A stretch of DNA of 64,000 bases from Porticoccus sp002390525 (lineage in GTDB: Bacteria; Pseudomonadota; Gammaproteobacteria; Pseudomonadales; Porticoccaceae), in the NCBI GenBank assembly GCA_943846655.1, contig OX044352.1:744001-808000 (forward strand), given 5' to 3'. The position numbers were made by a program, and so were the translations under genes. Below, piece after piece: positions 34,707 through 44,257 of this stretch (within the stretch, counting starts at the first letter, position 1; every line of letters starts with the position of its first letter). A model generated the notes under the pieces. That model ran no database searches. It worked only from the letters and a program-made list of their open reading frames with translations, and was not told the origin of the DNA.

Positions 34707-37518
34707 TTATAAGTTAACCTTAAATTTACCTGCCACCTTGTTTCCTATGAAAGCCAATCTAGCTCAAAGAGAGCCTGCTATATTGAAAGGCTGGAATGAA
34801 GATAGAGTTTATGAGAAATTGCGTGAAAAGCGTAAGGGTCAGAAAAAATTTATTCTACATGATGGTCCTCCCTACGCAAATGGGAAAATACATATTGGCC
34901 ATGCTGTTAATAAAATTCTAAAAGATATAATAATTAAATCTAAAAGCCTTAGTGGTTTTGATGCGCCGTACGTTCCTGGTTGGGATTGCCATGGGTTACC
35001 AATCGAACATGAGGTAGAAAAAAAAATCGGTAAGGCTGGGCATAAGGTAGACCATAAAATATTTCGTCAAAAATGTAGAGAGTATGCACAAAGACAAGTC
35101 GACGGACAGATGAACGATTTTATCCGACTTGGAGTTTTCGCAGAATGGAACAATCCCTATCTTACTATGGATAATGAATTTGAGGCTAATATTATTCGTT
35201 CGCTTGGTAAAATTATTGAGAACGGACACTTAATAAAGGGTTATAAGCCAGTTTACTGGAGTGTGGTGGGTGCTTCTGCTCTAGCTGAAACTGAGGTTGA
35301 GTATCAAGATAAAGAATCTTTTTCAATTGATGTTGCATTTTCAGTTTCTGATGAAGAAACTTTTAGTAAAGCTATAAATAACATCAGTGGAACTGGCGAC
35401 ATATTTGTTGTTATCTGGACCACAACACCTTGGACGATTCCATCGAATCAAGCAGTTTGCTTAAACCCTGATTTAAATTATGTGTTATTGGCTTGTAAAC
35501 CATCAGGTGCTGCATTTGGGAGATATCTAGTCGCCGAAGAGCTCGTTGAGTCATTATTATCTCGCTGGCAAGTCAAGGACTTTAAGGTAGTTGGATCCAC
35601 TAAAGGAAATCAGCTTGAATTGCAGAGCTTAAAGCATCCTTTTTATAATCGTGAGGTACCCATTATCCTTGGTGAACACGTTAATACTGAAGCAGGTACA
35701 GGTTGTGTTCATACTGCCCCTGACCACGGCGTAGAAGATTTCATGATCGCAGGAAAATATGAGATTAAAACCCTCAATTATATTAATGATAATGGCGTAT
35801 TTAATGAAAATGTTGAATATTTTGCTGGAAAGCACGTTTATAAAGTTGATACAAGTATACTAGACTTACTGAAAGATAAGGAAAAATTGATATCCTCTAA
35901 TAAATTTATACACAGTTACGCACATTGCTGGCGCACCAAGACCCCATTAATTTATCGCGCTACTCCTCAATGGTTCATTAGTATGACGAAAAATAACTTA
36001 TTAGAAAAAGCAAAAAAAATAGTTCCTGATATTTCCTGGTATCCAGATTGGGGAAGGACTCGAATTGATGGGATGCTCGAAAATAGTCCAGATTGGTGCA
36101 TATCTCGCCAGAGAACGTGGGGTGTACCAATCACAATTTTTGTAAATAATTCAACGGGTGATATTCATCCCGAGATGCCAAGGCTTATCGAAATCATAGC
36201 ATCTGGAGTTGAAAAAAATGGTATAGAGTTTTGGCATGAGATGGATAAAAAAACGTTGCTTGGGGATCAAGCTAAAAACTATAGTAAGGTTAGCGATACA
36301 CTTGATGTATGGTTTGATTCAGGTGTTACTCATGCAGCAGTTCTTGATTATCGAGAACAGTTAAAGTTTCCAGCTGATCTTTATCTGGAGGGCTCAGATC
36401 AACATAGAGGTTGGTTTCAATCATCCCTTAAGACTTCTTTAGCCTTAAGAGATAGCTCTCCATATAAAGCAGTTATGACACATGGATTTGTCGTAGATGC
36501 CATGGGTCATAAAATGTCTAAATCTCTCGGAAATGTCCTTCCGCCACAGCAGATTATAAATGATCAAGGTGCTGATGTTTTAAGACTCTGGGTTGCAGCT
36601 ACCGATTGTAGTGGTGAGATGACTGTTTCTGATGAAATACTTAAAAGAACAGGTGATTCATATCGAAGAATTAGGAATACAGCTAGATTTTTCTTATCAA
36701 ATTTAGATGACTTTGATCCCTCTGAAGATCTAGTTGCCTTTGATGATATGCTAGAGCTTGATATTTGGGCTTTAAATTTAACTATCTCTTTACATAAGGA
36801 AATTCTAGAAGCATACGATAGTTATCAGCTGCACCGTATATATCAGAAATTACATAATTTTTGCGTTACCGATATGGGTGGATTTTATCTTAATATTATT
36901 AAAGATCGTCAATATACTTGCCAAAAGAATTCTACAGCTAGAAGATCAGCTCAAACGGCAATTTACTATATATTAGAGTACTTTGTACGCTGGATTTCAC
37001 CAATATTGAGTTTTACAGCCGACGAAATATGGGGATTTATGCCGAGTGATAGAGAAGAGTCAGTATTTTTTGCAGAATGGCCAGAATTATCAAATATTTC
37101 AAAGACGAATATTAAAAATCAAGATTGGAAAATAATTATTGAAATAAGAAATATAGTAAATAAAATTCTAGAAGACAAAAAAGCTGAAGGCATTCAAAAA
37201 TCTCTTGAGGCTAAAGTCACTGTTTATGCTAAAAAATCATTACTAGATGTTTTAGGGAAGCTTGAAAATGAGTTAAGATTTATTTTCATTACCTCTGAAG
37301 CCGTCATAAAACCTATAAGCGATACATTAGATGCAAATGATATTATCTCAACTGAAATTGATGGTCTAAAAGTTCAAGTTACAAAAACCGACCATATTAA
37401 ATGTCAGCGTTGTTGGCATCATGTAGAAAATATTGGATTCAACGAAAATCATCCAAATATTTGTGATAGGTGTCTACAGAATATTGAGGGAGAAGGGGAG
37501 ATACGCCTCAATGCATAA
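34699..37518 (+). CDS. ileS: Isoleucyl-tRNA synthetase
   Basis: A 939-residue class I synthetase. HIGH lies in PYANGKIHIGHAVNKIL (near residue 60), KMSKS at 605-609 and the CP1 editing domain around WTTTPWTIPSNQA. The C-terminal zinc knuckle is CQRCWHHVE...CDRCLQNI. Length equals that of E. coli IleS. It is between ribF (overlapping) and lspA, the standard order. The lysidine-modified tRNA-Ile2 at 11141-11217 is one of its substrates. Confidence 0.98.
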   Translation: MIDYKLTLNLPATLFPMKANLAQREPAILKGWNEDRVYEKLREKRKGQKKFILHDGPPYANGKIHIGHAVNKILKDIIIKSKSLSGFDAPYVPGWDCHGLPIEHEVEKKIGKAGHKVDHKIFRQKCREYAQRQVDGQMNDFIRLGVFAEWNNPYLTMDNEFEANIIRSLGKIIENGHLIKGYKPVYWSVVGASALAETEVEYQDKESFSIDVAFSVSDEETFSKAINNISGTGDIFVVIWTTTPWTIPSNQAVCLNPDLNYVLLACKPSGAAFGRYLVAEELVESLLSRWQVKDFKVVGSTKGNQLELQSLKHPFYNREVPIILGEHVNTEAGTGCVHTAPDHGVEDFMIAGKYEIKTLNYINDNGVFNENVEYFAGKHVYKVDTSILDLLKDKEKLISSNKFIHSYAHCWRTKTPLIYRATPQWFISMTKNNLLEKAKKIVPDISWYPDWGRTRIDGMLENSPDWCISRQRTWGVPITIFVNNSTGDIHPEMPRLIEIIASGVEKNGIEFWHEMDKKTLLGDQAKNYSKVSDTLDVWFDSGVTHAAVLDYREQLKFPADLYLEGSDQHRGWFQSSLKTSLALRDSSPYKAVMTHGFVVDAMGHKMSKSLGNVLPPQQIINDQGADVLRLWVAATDCSGEMTVSDEILKRTGDSYRRIRNTARFFLSNLDDFDPSEDLVAFDDMLELDIWALNLTISLHKEILEAYDSYQLHRIYQKLHNFCVTDMGGFYLNIIKDRQYTCQKNSTARRSAQTAIYYILEYFVRWISPILSFTADEIWGFMPSDREESVFFAEWPELSNISKTNIKNQDWKIIIEIRNIVNKILEDKKAEGIQKSLEAKVTVYAKKSLLDVLGKLENELRFIFITSEAVIKPISDTLDANDIISTEIDGLKVQVTKTDHIKCQRCWHHVENIGFNENHPNICDRCLQNIEGEGEIRLNA

Positions 37519-37569
37519 CGACACTCTTGCTGTAATATACTATATTTTTTCTCTGCACTGGACCATGCT

Positions 37570-38052
37570 GTGAACTGGCGAATACTTAGGTGGTATTTTT
37601 TATCAGTTCTCATAATAATTGCTGACCAAGCCACAAAAAACATAGCTACAAAAAATTTATTATATGGAGAATATATAAATATCTTTACAGGATTAAATTT
37701 AATATTAGTCCACAATACTGGAGCAGCATTTAGCTTTCTTAGTGATGCTGGTGGTTGGCAGCGCTGGTTATTTTTAATGATTTCTTTGACCGTAAGTATT
37801 ATTTTAGTAATTTGGCTTTATAGATTAAAAGAAAATCAGCTTGTTATGTCATTTTCACTAACTTTAATTCTCGGTGGCGCTATTGGCAACTTAATTGATC
37901 GAATATTTCTAGGATATATAATTGATTTCATAGATATTTATTATAAAAATTATCATTGGCCAGTATTTAACCTTGCTGATGCAAGTATCACCCTAGGTGC
38001 AGCACTTTTTATTTTTAAAAATTTTTTTTTGACAAAAAATATAGACAAGTGA
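37570..38052 (+). CDS. lspA: Lipoprotein signal peptidase
   Basis: A 160-residue inner-membrane aspartyl protease with four membrane segments that cleaves signal peptides of prolipoproteins, such as BamD in this window. Catalytic Asp residues are D110 in GNLIDRI and D137 in FNLADASI. NTGAAFSFL is also conserved. It starts at GTG, 51 bases after ileS, and fkpB follows after 3 bases. Confidence 0.96.
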   Translation: MNWRILRWYFLSVLIIIADQATKNIATKNLLYGEYINIFTGLNLILVHNTGAAFSFLSDAGGWQRWLFLMISLTVSIILVIWLYRLKENQLVMSFSLTLILGGAIGNLIDRIFLGYIIDFIDIYYKNYHWPVFNLADASITLGAALFIFKNFFLTKNIDK

Positions 38053-38055
38053 TCC

Positions 38056-38523
38056 ATGAAAAAATTATCTGATATAACAAAATTATCTATTGGTCCGGAT
38101 ACAATAATAAACCTTCACTTCTCTCTTTCATTAGAAGATGGCTCTATTGTAGACTCTAATTTTGATACAGAGCCAGCTGTTTGCACCTTTGGAGATGGCA
38201 AATTATTGCCCGGATTCGAAACAGCATTAGTCGGTTTAATCGCTGGAGATAAGGGTGTCTTTTCAATAAAACCAGAAAATGGCTTCGGTCAAAATAATCC
38301 TAATAATATACAAGAATTTCCTAGAAAAAACTTTAAAGAAATTAAAGACTTGCAGTTAGGTCTTATGATTTCTTTTGCGGATGCGAATGGTGGCGAACTT
38401 CCGGGTGTAATAGCAGATATTGGTGAAACAATAGTCAAAGTTGACTTTAATCACCCTTTAGCTGGTCATACAATAAAATTTGAAGTTGAAATTATCTCAG
38501 TTGACCCGGTAGAAAAAAAGTGA
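38056..38523 (+). CDS. fkpB: FKBP-type peptidyl-prolyl isomerase (SlpA/FkpB type)
   Basis: A 155-residue isomerase of the SlpA class. LHFSLSLEDGSIVDSNFD starts the FKBP half, and an insert-in-flap chaperone domain follows (NPNNIQEFPRKNF through HPLAGHTIKFEVEII). It is a cytoplasmic folding helper. It is placed between lspA and ispH as in most gammaproteobacteria, and its stop overlaps the ispH GTG (GTGA). Confidence 0.93.
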   Translation: MKKLSDITKLSIGPDTIINLHFSLSLEDGSIVDSNFDTEPAVCTFGDGKLLPGFETALVGLIAGDKGVFSIKPENGFGQNNPNNIQEFPRKNFKEIKDLQLGLMISFADANGGELPGVIADIGETIVKVDFNHPLAGHTIKFEVEIISVDPVEKK

Positions 38524-39449
38524 TCGAGCTAAAGCTAGCTAATCCAAGAGGATTTTGTGCAGGCGTAGACAGGGCCATCGAGATTGTTTTAAGAGCACTA
38601 GAGCTTCATGGCGCTCCAATTTACGTGCGCCACGAAGTGGTACACAACAAATCAGTAGTAGATATGTTAAGGGCGCGTGGAGCTGTCTTTGTAGATAAGA
38701 TAGACGATATTCCAGATAACGTAACAGTAATTTTCAGTGCGCATGGAGTTTCTAAGGCTGTTAGAAAACAAGCCAACAAAAAAAATCTAAGAATTTTTGA
38801 CGCAACTTGTCCATTGGTGACAAAAGTGCATATAGAGGTTGCTCGATCTAGCTCCGAGGGAACTGATTGCATCATGATTGGACACCATGAACATCCTGAG
38901 GTAGAGGGCACTATGGGACAATACGATAACAAAAATAATATTTATCTGGTAGAAAATGAGTTAGATGCTATGTCATTGGAAATAAAAAATCCCTCTAATA
39001 TCGTTTATGTTACACAAACCACCTTGTCAGTAGATGATACTGAACAAATTATAGATATACTGCGTAAGCGTTTTCCTTTGATAAAAGGCCCTAAAAAAGA
39101 TGATATATGCTATGCCACACAAAATAGACAAGATGCTGTTAAGCAACTTGCACTCGAATGTGATTTAGTTCTTGTGGTAGGCTCGATTAATAGCTCAAAT
39201 TCAAATCGCTTAAGAGAATTAGCTGAGCGCTGTGGTGTTCCATCTTTTCTTGTTGATAGCGCCAAGGATATTTCGAAAAATTGGATTATTGGAAAAAATA
39301 AAATTGGAATAACTGCAGGCGCCTCTGCACCAGAGAGTCTTGTAAAAGAGGTTATAGAAAGCTTAAAGCTAATAGGCTGCCAGTCTCTTGTTGAAATTCC
39401 CGGCGTACAAGAAAATATAAAATTTTCGATTCCAAAAGAGCTACGATAA
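38520..39449 (+). CDS. ispH: 4-hydroxy-3-methylbut-2-enyl diphosphate reductase
   Basis: A 309-residue iron-sulfur enzyme, the last step of the MEP pathway to IPP and DMAPP. Three cluster Cys lie in PRGFCAGVDRA, DATCPLVTKVH and DICYATQNRQ; HHEHPEVEGT holds the proton-relay region and SINSSNSNRL the diphosphate site. It starts at GTG overlapping the fkpB stop. It ends the murJ-ispH operon and is convergent with nadE. Confidence 0.98.
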   Translation: MIELKLANPRGFCAGVDRAIEIVLRALELHGAPIYVRHEVVHNKSVVDMLRARGAVFVDKIDDIPDNVTVIFSAHGVSKAVRKQANKKNLRIFDATCPLVTKVHIEVARSSSEGTDCIMIGHHEHPEVEGTMGQYDNKNNIYLVENELDAMSLEIKNPSNIVYVTQTTLSVDDTEQIIDILRKRFPLIKGPKKDDICYATQNRQDAVKQLALECDLVLVVGSINSSNSNRLRELAERCGVPSFLVDSAKDISKNWIIGKNKIGITAGASAPESLVKEVIESLKLIGCQSLVEIPGVQENIKFSIPKELR

Positions 39450-39467
39450 AATCATTAATTCTACAAT

Positions 39468-40316
39468 TTAATCGTAGATCGTAGGTATAGTGGAACGTTT
39501 GTGTATTGTTTTATTGTATAAATTTAAGATAGTTTTCAGAGAGTCTTGAGCTAAAGGCTTTCCCTCTAAAAAATCATCAATTTCATTATAGGTAACCCCA
39601 AGTACGTGTTCATCCTCTTTCTGTGGAAAAAGGCATTCAAGGTCTGCAGTTGGGGGTTTCTCTATTATTGACGTAGGGGCATTTAAAAATCTGGCTATCT
39701 TTCGAATCTGTCTTTTATTCAAACCAAATAATGGGGCTAGATCGCATGCACCATCACCCCATTTGGTATAAAAACCAGTGATATTTTCAGCTGAATGATC
39801 TGTTCCAAGTACAAGTCCCCCCAAAGCACTAGCTACTTCATACTGAAAAATCATACGAATTCGTGCTTTAGTATTACCTTTAGTAAAATCATCTCTTACC
39901 TCATCTCTAACTAGCCCTAAATTACTGTTACCAATAGAACTATTTATTCTCTCATGAGTAATATCTACACTTGGCTTTATATCAATATGTATATTTTTAG
40001 AGGGGCATATGAACTTTATAGACTTTTGCGCATCAATTTCATCAACTTGTTTACCATATGGGAGCCTTAGAGCAATGAACGAAAAGCTGCGTTCATGAAA
40101 TTCTTGGTTTAGCTCATTTATTGCTATTTGAGCTAATCGACCACAAGTGGCTGAATCGATTCCACCACTTATTCCAAGAACTAGGTGAGATAATCCAGTA
40201 TTGAGAAGTTTAGATTTAATGAATGTTACCCTCCTATTTACCTCAAACTGAGGATCGATATTTGGCAGGACTCTCATTTCATCGAGGATTTTTTTACAGT
40301 TTGATTTGATTTTCAT
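39468..40316 (-). CDS. nadE: NAD synthetase (ammonia-dependent)
   Basis: A 282-residue NadE that amidates nicotinate adenine dinucleotide. The PP-loop SGGIDSATCGR lies near residue 49; GTDHSAENITGFYTKWGDGACDLAPL and KPPTADL are conserved. There is no glutaminase domain, so it uses ammonia. It stands on the minus strand between ispH and an AlkA-like glycosylase. Confidence 0.96.
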   Translation of the reverse strand: MKIKSNCKKILDEMRVLPNIDPQFEVNRRVTFIKSKLLNTGLSHLVLGISGGIDSATCGRLAQIAINELNQEFHERSFSFIALRLPYGKQVDEIDAQKSIKFICPSKNIHIDIKPSVDITHERINSSIGNSNLGLVRDEVRDDFTKGNTKARIRMIFQYEVASALGGLVLGTDHSAENITGFYTKWGDGACDLAPLFGLNKRQIRKIARFLNAPTSIIEKPPTADLECLFPQKEDEHVLGVTYNEIDDFLEGKPLAQDSLKTILNLYNKTIHKRSTIPTIYD

Positions 40317-40375
40317 TATTTACCACATTTACAGTTGATTTATTTAAATTTTAAGATTTGAAGCAACGCAAAAAC

Positions 40376-41017
40376 TTAGTCATAAGATGCCCATAGAACA
40401 TTAGCTACAATAGATCTATAGGGTTTCCATTTTGATCCTATCTCGATCATTTCATCTTCGGTAGGTCTTTTTTTTAGGTGCTTAGTTCTTTGTACAGCAA
40501 CTTGCAAACCTATATCTTTAACAGGCCATATATCTCTTCTATTTAAAGAAGCTAACATATAGCATTCAGCTGTCCAGTTGCCAATACCTTTGATTCTACA
40601 GAGTGTTTTTTTAAGGTCTTCGTCATTCATTTTGTGTATTGAGCTGAAGGAAAGATCACCTGAAATAATATTCTTTGCTAGAGATCTGCAGTAGCCTATT
40701 TTAGGGCGACTTAAACCTGTAGATTTCAAATTAAGATCAGTTTCTTTTAAAAAGCTCTCTGGATCAAAAGTAGGCAGTAATTTTTTCAGCCTATCAAATA
40801 TTGCTTTAGCAGAAACCACAGACAGTTGTTGTTCTGTTATAAGTTGAACCAAACCTTCGAAGCCCTTCTTCCTCTTAAATGGCTTAAAAGAGGAATAAGT
40901 TAAAAACAATGATCGAAGATCCCTATCTTTTTCAGACAAAAAAATAATTTCTTCTTTATACGGATGATGATCGAAAATGTTACAGTTTTTTATAAACTTG
41001 TTTTGCATTCTTTTCAT
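40376..41017 (-). CDS. AlkA-like DNA-3-methyladenine glycosylase (HhH-GPD)
   Basis: A 213-residue HhH-GPD protein. GLVQLITEQQLSVVSAKAIF starts the domain. The hairpin is KGIGNWTAECYML (about residues 143-155) and the catalytic Asp is D168 in IWPVKDIGLQ. It should remove alkylated bases such as 3-methyladenine. It lacks the N-terminal extra domain of E. coli AlkA, so it is the short form. bamD lies upstream, 37 bases away on the same strand. I see no Ada box. Confidence 0.88.
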   Translation of the reverse strand: MKRMQNKFIKNCNIFDHHPYKEEIIFLSEKDRDLRSLFLTYSSFKPFKRKKGFEGLVQLITEQQLSVVSAKAIFDRLKKLLPTFDPESFLKETDLNLKSTGLSRPKIGYCRSLAKNIISGDLSFSSIHKMNDEDLKKTLCRIKGIGNWTAECYMLASLNRRDIWPVKDIGLQVAVQRTKHLKKRPTEDEMIEIGSKWKPYRSIVANVLWASYD

Positions 41018-41054
41018 TAAAATATATTAAATATTTTCGCGCCTGTATTTGAAT

Positions 41055-42032
41055 TTAACGAAAAATACCAAAGGTAGCAATATCCATCCATGTCTCTTCA
41101 AGCTCCTCTCCCTCAAGCTCCTTATAGCGATCATTGAAAATATATCGCGTATCAAAGCCGATAGATTCTGGTTTATCAAAGAGACCAGCACTAAGGGAAT
41201 TAGTCCAACTCCTCTCAATAGATGCAGACTGTTCTTGATACTTGAAGCTACCATCTGAATTAAGGGATGTATGATTTGAGTAATTCTGGGCTAGCAATTT
41301 TGCTGCCTCGCCTGAAAGATCATGCATATCCATTAGGTAATATGCTTGAGCCATCACCGCAAGTCCATCAGGAACAGCTGGTGTTCTTTGAAAATTTTCT
41401 ACCACATATCGCCCCCTGTTTGCCGCAGCAAGATAAGCGCCACGAGTGAAAAAATAGTTTGCTGCATGGATTTCATGACGTGCAAGAATATTTCTTAAGT
41501 AGATCATTCTTTTTTGAGCATCTGGAGCATATGGGCTTTCTGGAAATCTATTTAATAGCTCACTAAAGGCGGAAAAAGAGTTCCTAGCAGATCCTGGATC
41601 ACGCTTTGTTTCATCTATTGGAAGAAGCTTCCCAAACATCCCATCATTTTTTACGAATGATGACACACCTTTTATGTAGTATGCATAATCAACATTTTCA
41701 TGCTGAGGGTGAAGCCTCATAAATCTCTCAGCTACACTGATAGCTGAGTCATATTCACCTGCTTTTAAATGTGCATATATCAGTTCAAGCTGTGCTTGTT
41801 CTGCATAATCTCCAAATGGATACTGTGCTTCCAGTGATCTTAGTTTCTCAATAGCAGTTTGCCAGAAGCCTCCTTTTAAATCATCTTGAATTGCACTAAA
41901 AAAATCTTTTTCAGTATAACCTGACGTATCTAACTGATCTGAGGCTGAAGAAATACCATTAATTGAATTGAAATAAGTGCATCCTGTTGCAAGGAAACAA
42001 ATTGATATTAGCACTAAAAATAAAAATCGCAT
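41055..42032 (-). CDS. bamD: Outer membrane assembly lipoprotein BamD
   Basis: A 325-residue lipoprotein of the BAM complex, which inserts beta-barrel proteins in the outer membrane. Signal peptide MRFLFLVLISICFLATGC has its lipid-bearing Cys at residue 18. TPR repeats follow (YPFGDYAEQAQLELIYAHLK, RFPESPYAPDAQKRMIYL). It is about 80 residues longer than E. coli BamD at the C-terminus, a Glu-rich extension also common in Pseudomonas-like lineages. It is divergent from rluD, a widely conserved pairing. Confidence 0.95.
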   Translation of the reverse strand: MRFLFLVLISICFLATGCTYFNSINGISSASDQLDTSGYTEKDFFSAIQDDLKGGFWQTAIEKLRSLEAQYPFGDYAEQAQLELIYAHLKAGEYDSAISVAERFMRLHPQHENVDYAYYIKGVSSFVKNDGMFGKLLPIDETKRDPGSARNSFSAFSELLNRFPESPYAPDAQKRMIYLRNILARHEIHAANYFFTRGAYLAAANRGRYVVENFQRTPAVPDGLAVMAQAYYLMDMHDLSGEAAKLLAQNYSNHTSLNSDGSFKYQEQSASIERSWTNSLSAGLFDKPESIGFDTRYIFNDRYKELEGEELEETWMDIATFGIFR

Positions 42033-42161
42033 TCTATTATTATCCGGTTCAACTAAAGCCAGGTTAAACTTAAATTATTCTTTAGACAGTTCTAATCCAT
42101 ATAAGATAATATATTTAACCACAGCCTGAACAGTATGAGAATACAAACAACCGAGATTATA

Positions 42162-43121
42162 ATGACAGACAGTATAAAGTTGGAAAAAACTGTACCTCTT
42201 ACATCATGTGGAATGCGCTTAGATCAGGTTGCATCTGATGTATTTAGTGGGCTCTCAAGATCAAGATTACAAGCACTGATAAAAAAAGGCGATTTATTAG
42301 TTGATGGCAATCTCTTTCGACCAAAAGATAAGCTTCAGGGTGGAGAGTTGCTCAGCATTAATACTGTATTGGAATCTGAGGGAGAATGGCAACCAGAAGC
42401 CATTAGTCTAGATATTGTATTCGAAGATGAATATATAATAGTAGTTAATAAGCAGGCCGGTTTAGTAGTCCATCCAGCTGCCGGTAACTATACTGGAACT
42501 TTGTTAAATGGAATTTTACATCACTCCCCTTTCAACGAACACATTCCGCGTGCGGGTATAGTACATCGCTTAGATAAGGATACAACTGGACTTATGGTTG
42601 TAGCTAAAACCTTAGAGGCTCATTATTCGCTAGTTAAACAACTACAGTCACGAAGTATAACCCGTGAGTATCAGGCAATTACTCAAGGCGTTATGATTGG
42701 TGGTGGAACTATAAATAAACCAATTGGACGGCATCCAAAGGTCAGAACAAAAATGGCAGTTGTTGGTGATAATGGAAAAGATTCAGTCACACACTTCAAG
42801 GTAATCGAGAGATTTGATCATCACACCTTTATAAGAGTTAAATTAGAAACAGGTCGAACTCATCAAATACGCGTGCATATGTCGCACATTGGATACCCAT
42901 TAGTAGGTGATTCAGTTTATGGGGGACGCATGAAGCTCCCCAAAGGGGTGACATCTCGTATAAATGAGGCCTTAAGGGGGTTTAGTCGTCAAGCTCTACA
43001 TTCATCAATCTTGGGTTTAATGCATCCTATTTCTAATGAATATATTCAGTGGGAAGTCGCCTTACCAGCCGATCTATCGAGCTTACTGGACCTATTGAAA
43101 TTAAAATTCAAAGATATTTGA
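42162..43121 (+). CDS. rluD: 23S rRNA pseudouridine synthase RluD
   Basis: A protein of 319 residues that makes pseudouridines in helix 69 of 23S rRNA. An N-terminal S4 domain (RLDQVASDVFSGLSRSRLQ) is followed by the catalytic HRLDKDTTGLMVV motif with its Asp, and RTHQIRVHM. The ATG at 42162 (MTDSIKLEKTVPL) fits family N-termini and follows a GAG element; an in-frame ATG at 42135 would add nine residues. It is divergent from bamD and followed by pgeF. Confidence 0.96.
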   Translation: MTDSIKLEKTVPLTSCGMRLDQVASDVFSGLSRSRLQALIKKGDLLVDGNLFRPKDKLQGGELLSINTVLESEGEWQPEAISLDIVFEDEYIIVVNKQAGLVVHPAAGNYTGTLLNGILHHSPFNEHIPRAGIVHRLDKDTTGLMVVAKTLEAHYSLVKQLQSRSITREYQAITQGVMIGGGTINKPIGRHPKVRTKMAVVGDNGKDSVTHFKVIERFDHHTFIRVKLETGRTHQIRVHMSHIGYPLVGDSVYGGRMKLPKGVTSRINEALRGFSRQALHSSILGLMHPISNEYIQWEVALPADLSSLLDLLKLKFKDI

Positions 43122-43166
43122 TTCAACCTTTTAATTTAAACCATCGTTTAAAATGCGGATTTTTCA

Positions 43167-43931
43167 ATGGAAGTATTTAAACCAAACTGGCCAGCCCCTA
43201 AAAATGTGTTTGCATTTTTTACTACAAGAACAGGTGGCGTTTCTTCTGATCCTTGGAGTGCTAATAACTTAAGTTTTAATGTAGGGGATAAACTGGAGTC
43301 TGTTCAGACAAACTGGGAGTTGTTATCAAAAAAAATTAGTTTACCCTCGCTCCCCCAGCTTCTCGAACAGATTCATGGTGTAGATATAGTTAAAGCTGAG
43401 TGCAATGGATCTAAAAAAATTGGTGATGGTTCTTATTCTGATAGAGCTGGAATAGTCTGCGCTATAACAACAGCAGACTGCTTGCCAGTATTAATTTGTA
43501 ATACTCAAGGATCTCTAGTTGCATCAGTCCATGTAGGTTGGAGAGGTTTATCCGCAGGAATAATCAGTAATTTAATTAAGAATCTCAAAGTTCCTGCTAA
43601 AGATCTAATAGTGTATTTAGGACCCGCCATAAGTCAAAAAAATTTTGAGGTTGGCCCAGAGGTAAGAGAAATATTTCTTAGAAAGTGCATTAATATTGGT
43701 ATTAGAAAAAAAATAAATTCATGCTTTCTTAAAATATACAAAAACAAAATAGATCGTAATAATAAATGGAAAGCTGATCTATATAATCTGGCAAAAATCT
43801 ATTTTAATGAACATGGAATTTTTGACATTTACGGTGGAGATCTATGTACCTACAAAGATTCTGAGAGGTTTTATTCATATCGACGAGATGGAATTACCGG
43901 AAGAATGGCAAGCTTAATATGGTTTTCTTGA
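43167..43931 (+). CDS. pgeF: Laccase-domain protein PgeF (YfiH)
   Basis: A 254-residue protein of the YfiH/PgeF family. Zinc ligands are in QIHGVDIV, TADCLPVLIC and SVHVGWRGL; the family end motif is ERFYSYRRDGITGRMAS. The E. coli member corrects misincorporated Ser in peptidoglycan precursors; other members act as purine nucleoside phosphorylases. It follows rluD by 45 bases, as in E. coli. A stretch near residues 172-190 is unusually Lys/Ile-rich. Confidence 0.93.
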   Translation: MEVFKPNWPAPKNVFAFFTTRTGGVSSDPWSANNLSFNVGDKLESVQTNWELLSKKISLPSLPQLLEQIHGVDIVKAECNGSKKIGDGSYSDRAGIVCAITTADCLPVLICNTQGSLVASVHVGWRGLSAGIISNLIKNLKVPAKDLIVYLGPAISQKNFEVGPEVREIFLRKCINIGIRKKINSCFLKIYKNKIDRNNKWKADLYNLAKIYFNEHGIFDIYGGDLCTYKDSERFYSYRRDGITGRMASLIWFS

Positions 43932-43984
43932 TAATTAAAAAACTACATTTTATTAACTTTAGCTCACCAAAATACCTGATTTTA

Positions 43985-44013
43985 TTGACTAAATACGATT
44001 TACACTCTAAAGT
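43985..44013 (+). promoter_or_regulatory. Sigma-70 promoter of ilvB
   Basis: -35 TTGACT (43985-43990), 17-bp spacer, -10 TAAAGT (44008-44013). The start site would be near 44020, leaving a leader of about 240 bases before ilvB. Confidence 0.75.
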
Positions 44014-44019
44014 TCGACT

Positions 44020-44257
44020 CTCAGTGGTAATAGTCTTTATTACTACAAACTGGCTCCTTTGCCAGCTTGCTAGGTGAACGTAAACAGCGTTTGCTGGGCA
44101 TCCAGAGCAGATTTGTTTACCAACGAATCTTAGGTGCTGATCATAATTTCAGTTGCCATGTTGCACTAAGCATAACTGTGATGTCACAGCAGTACACTTT
44201 TATTTTTCTTAACAAGCTTCTTTAGGAGAGATTTATTAACTTTAGGGGTCTATAAAA
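44020..44257 (+). promoter_or_regulatory. Structured 5' leader of ilvB (candidate cis-regulatory RNA)
   Basis: Three hairpins follow the promoter. (1) GTGGTAATA (44024-44032) pairs with TATTACTAC (44038-44046), nine pairs and a 5-nt loop. (2) CTGGC (44050-44054) pairs with GCCAG (44061-44065). (3) A branched region 44080-44120 has GTAAAC/GTTTAC outside CAGC/GCTG and CTGG/CCAG. A fourth is CTGTG-ATGT-CACAG (44176-44189). No leader peptide rich in Ile, Leu or Val was found, so classical attenuation is not supported. RNA motifs upstream of ilvB are known from marine metagenomes (the ilvB-OMG motif), and this may be one; I cannot test that here. Confidence 0.55.
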
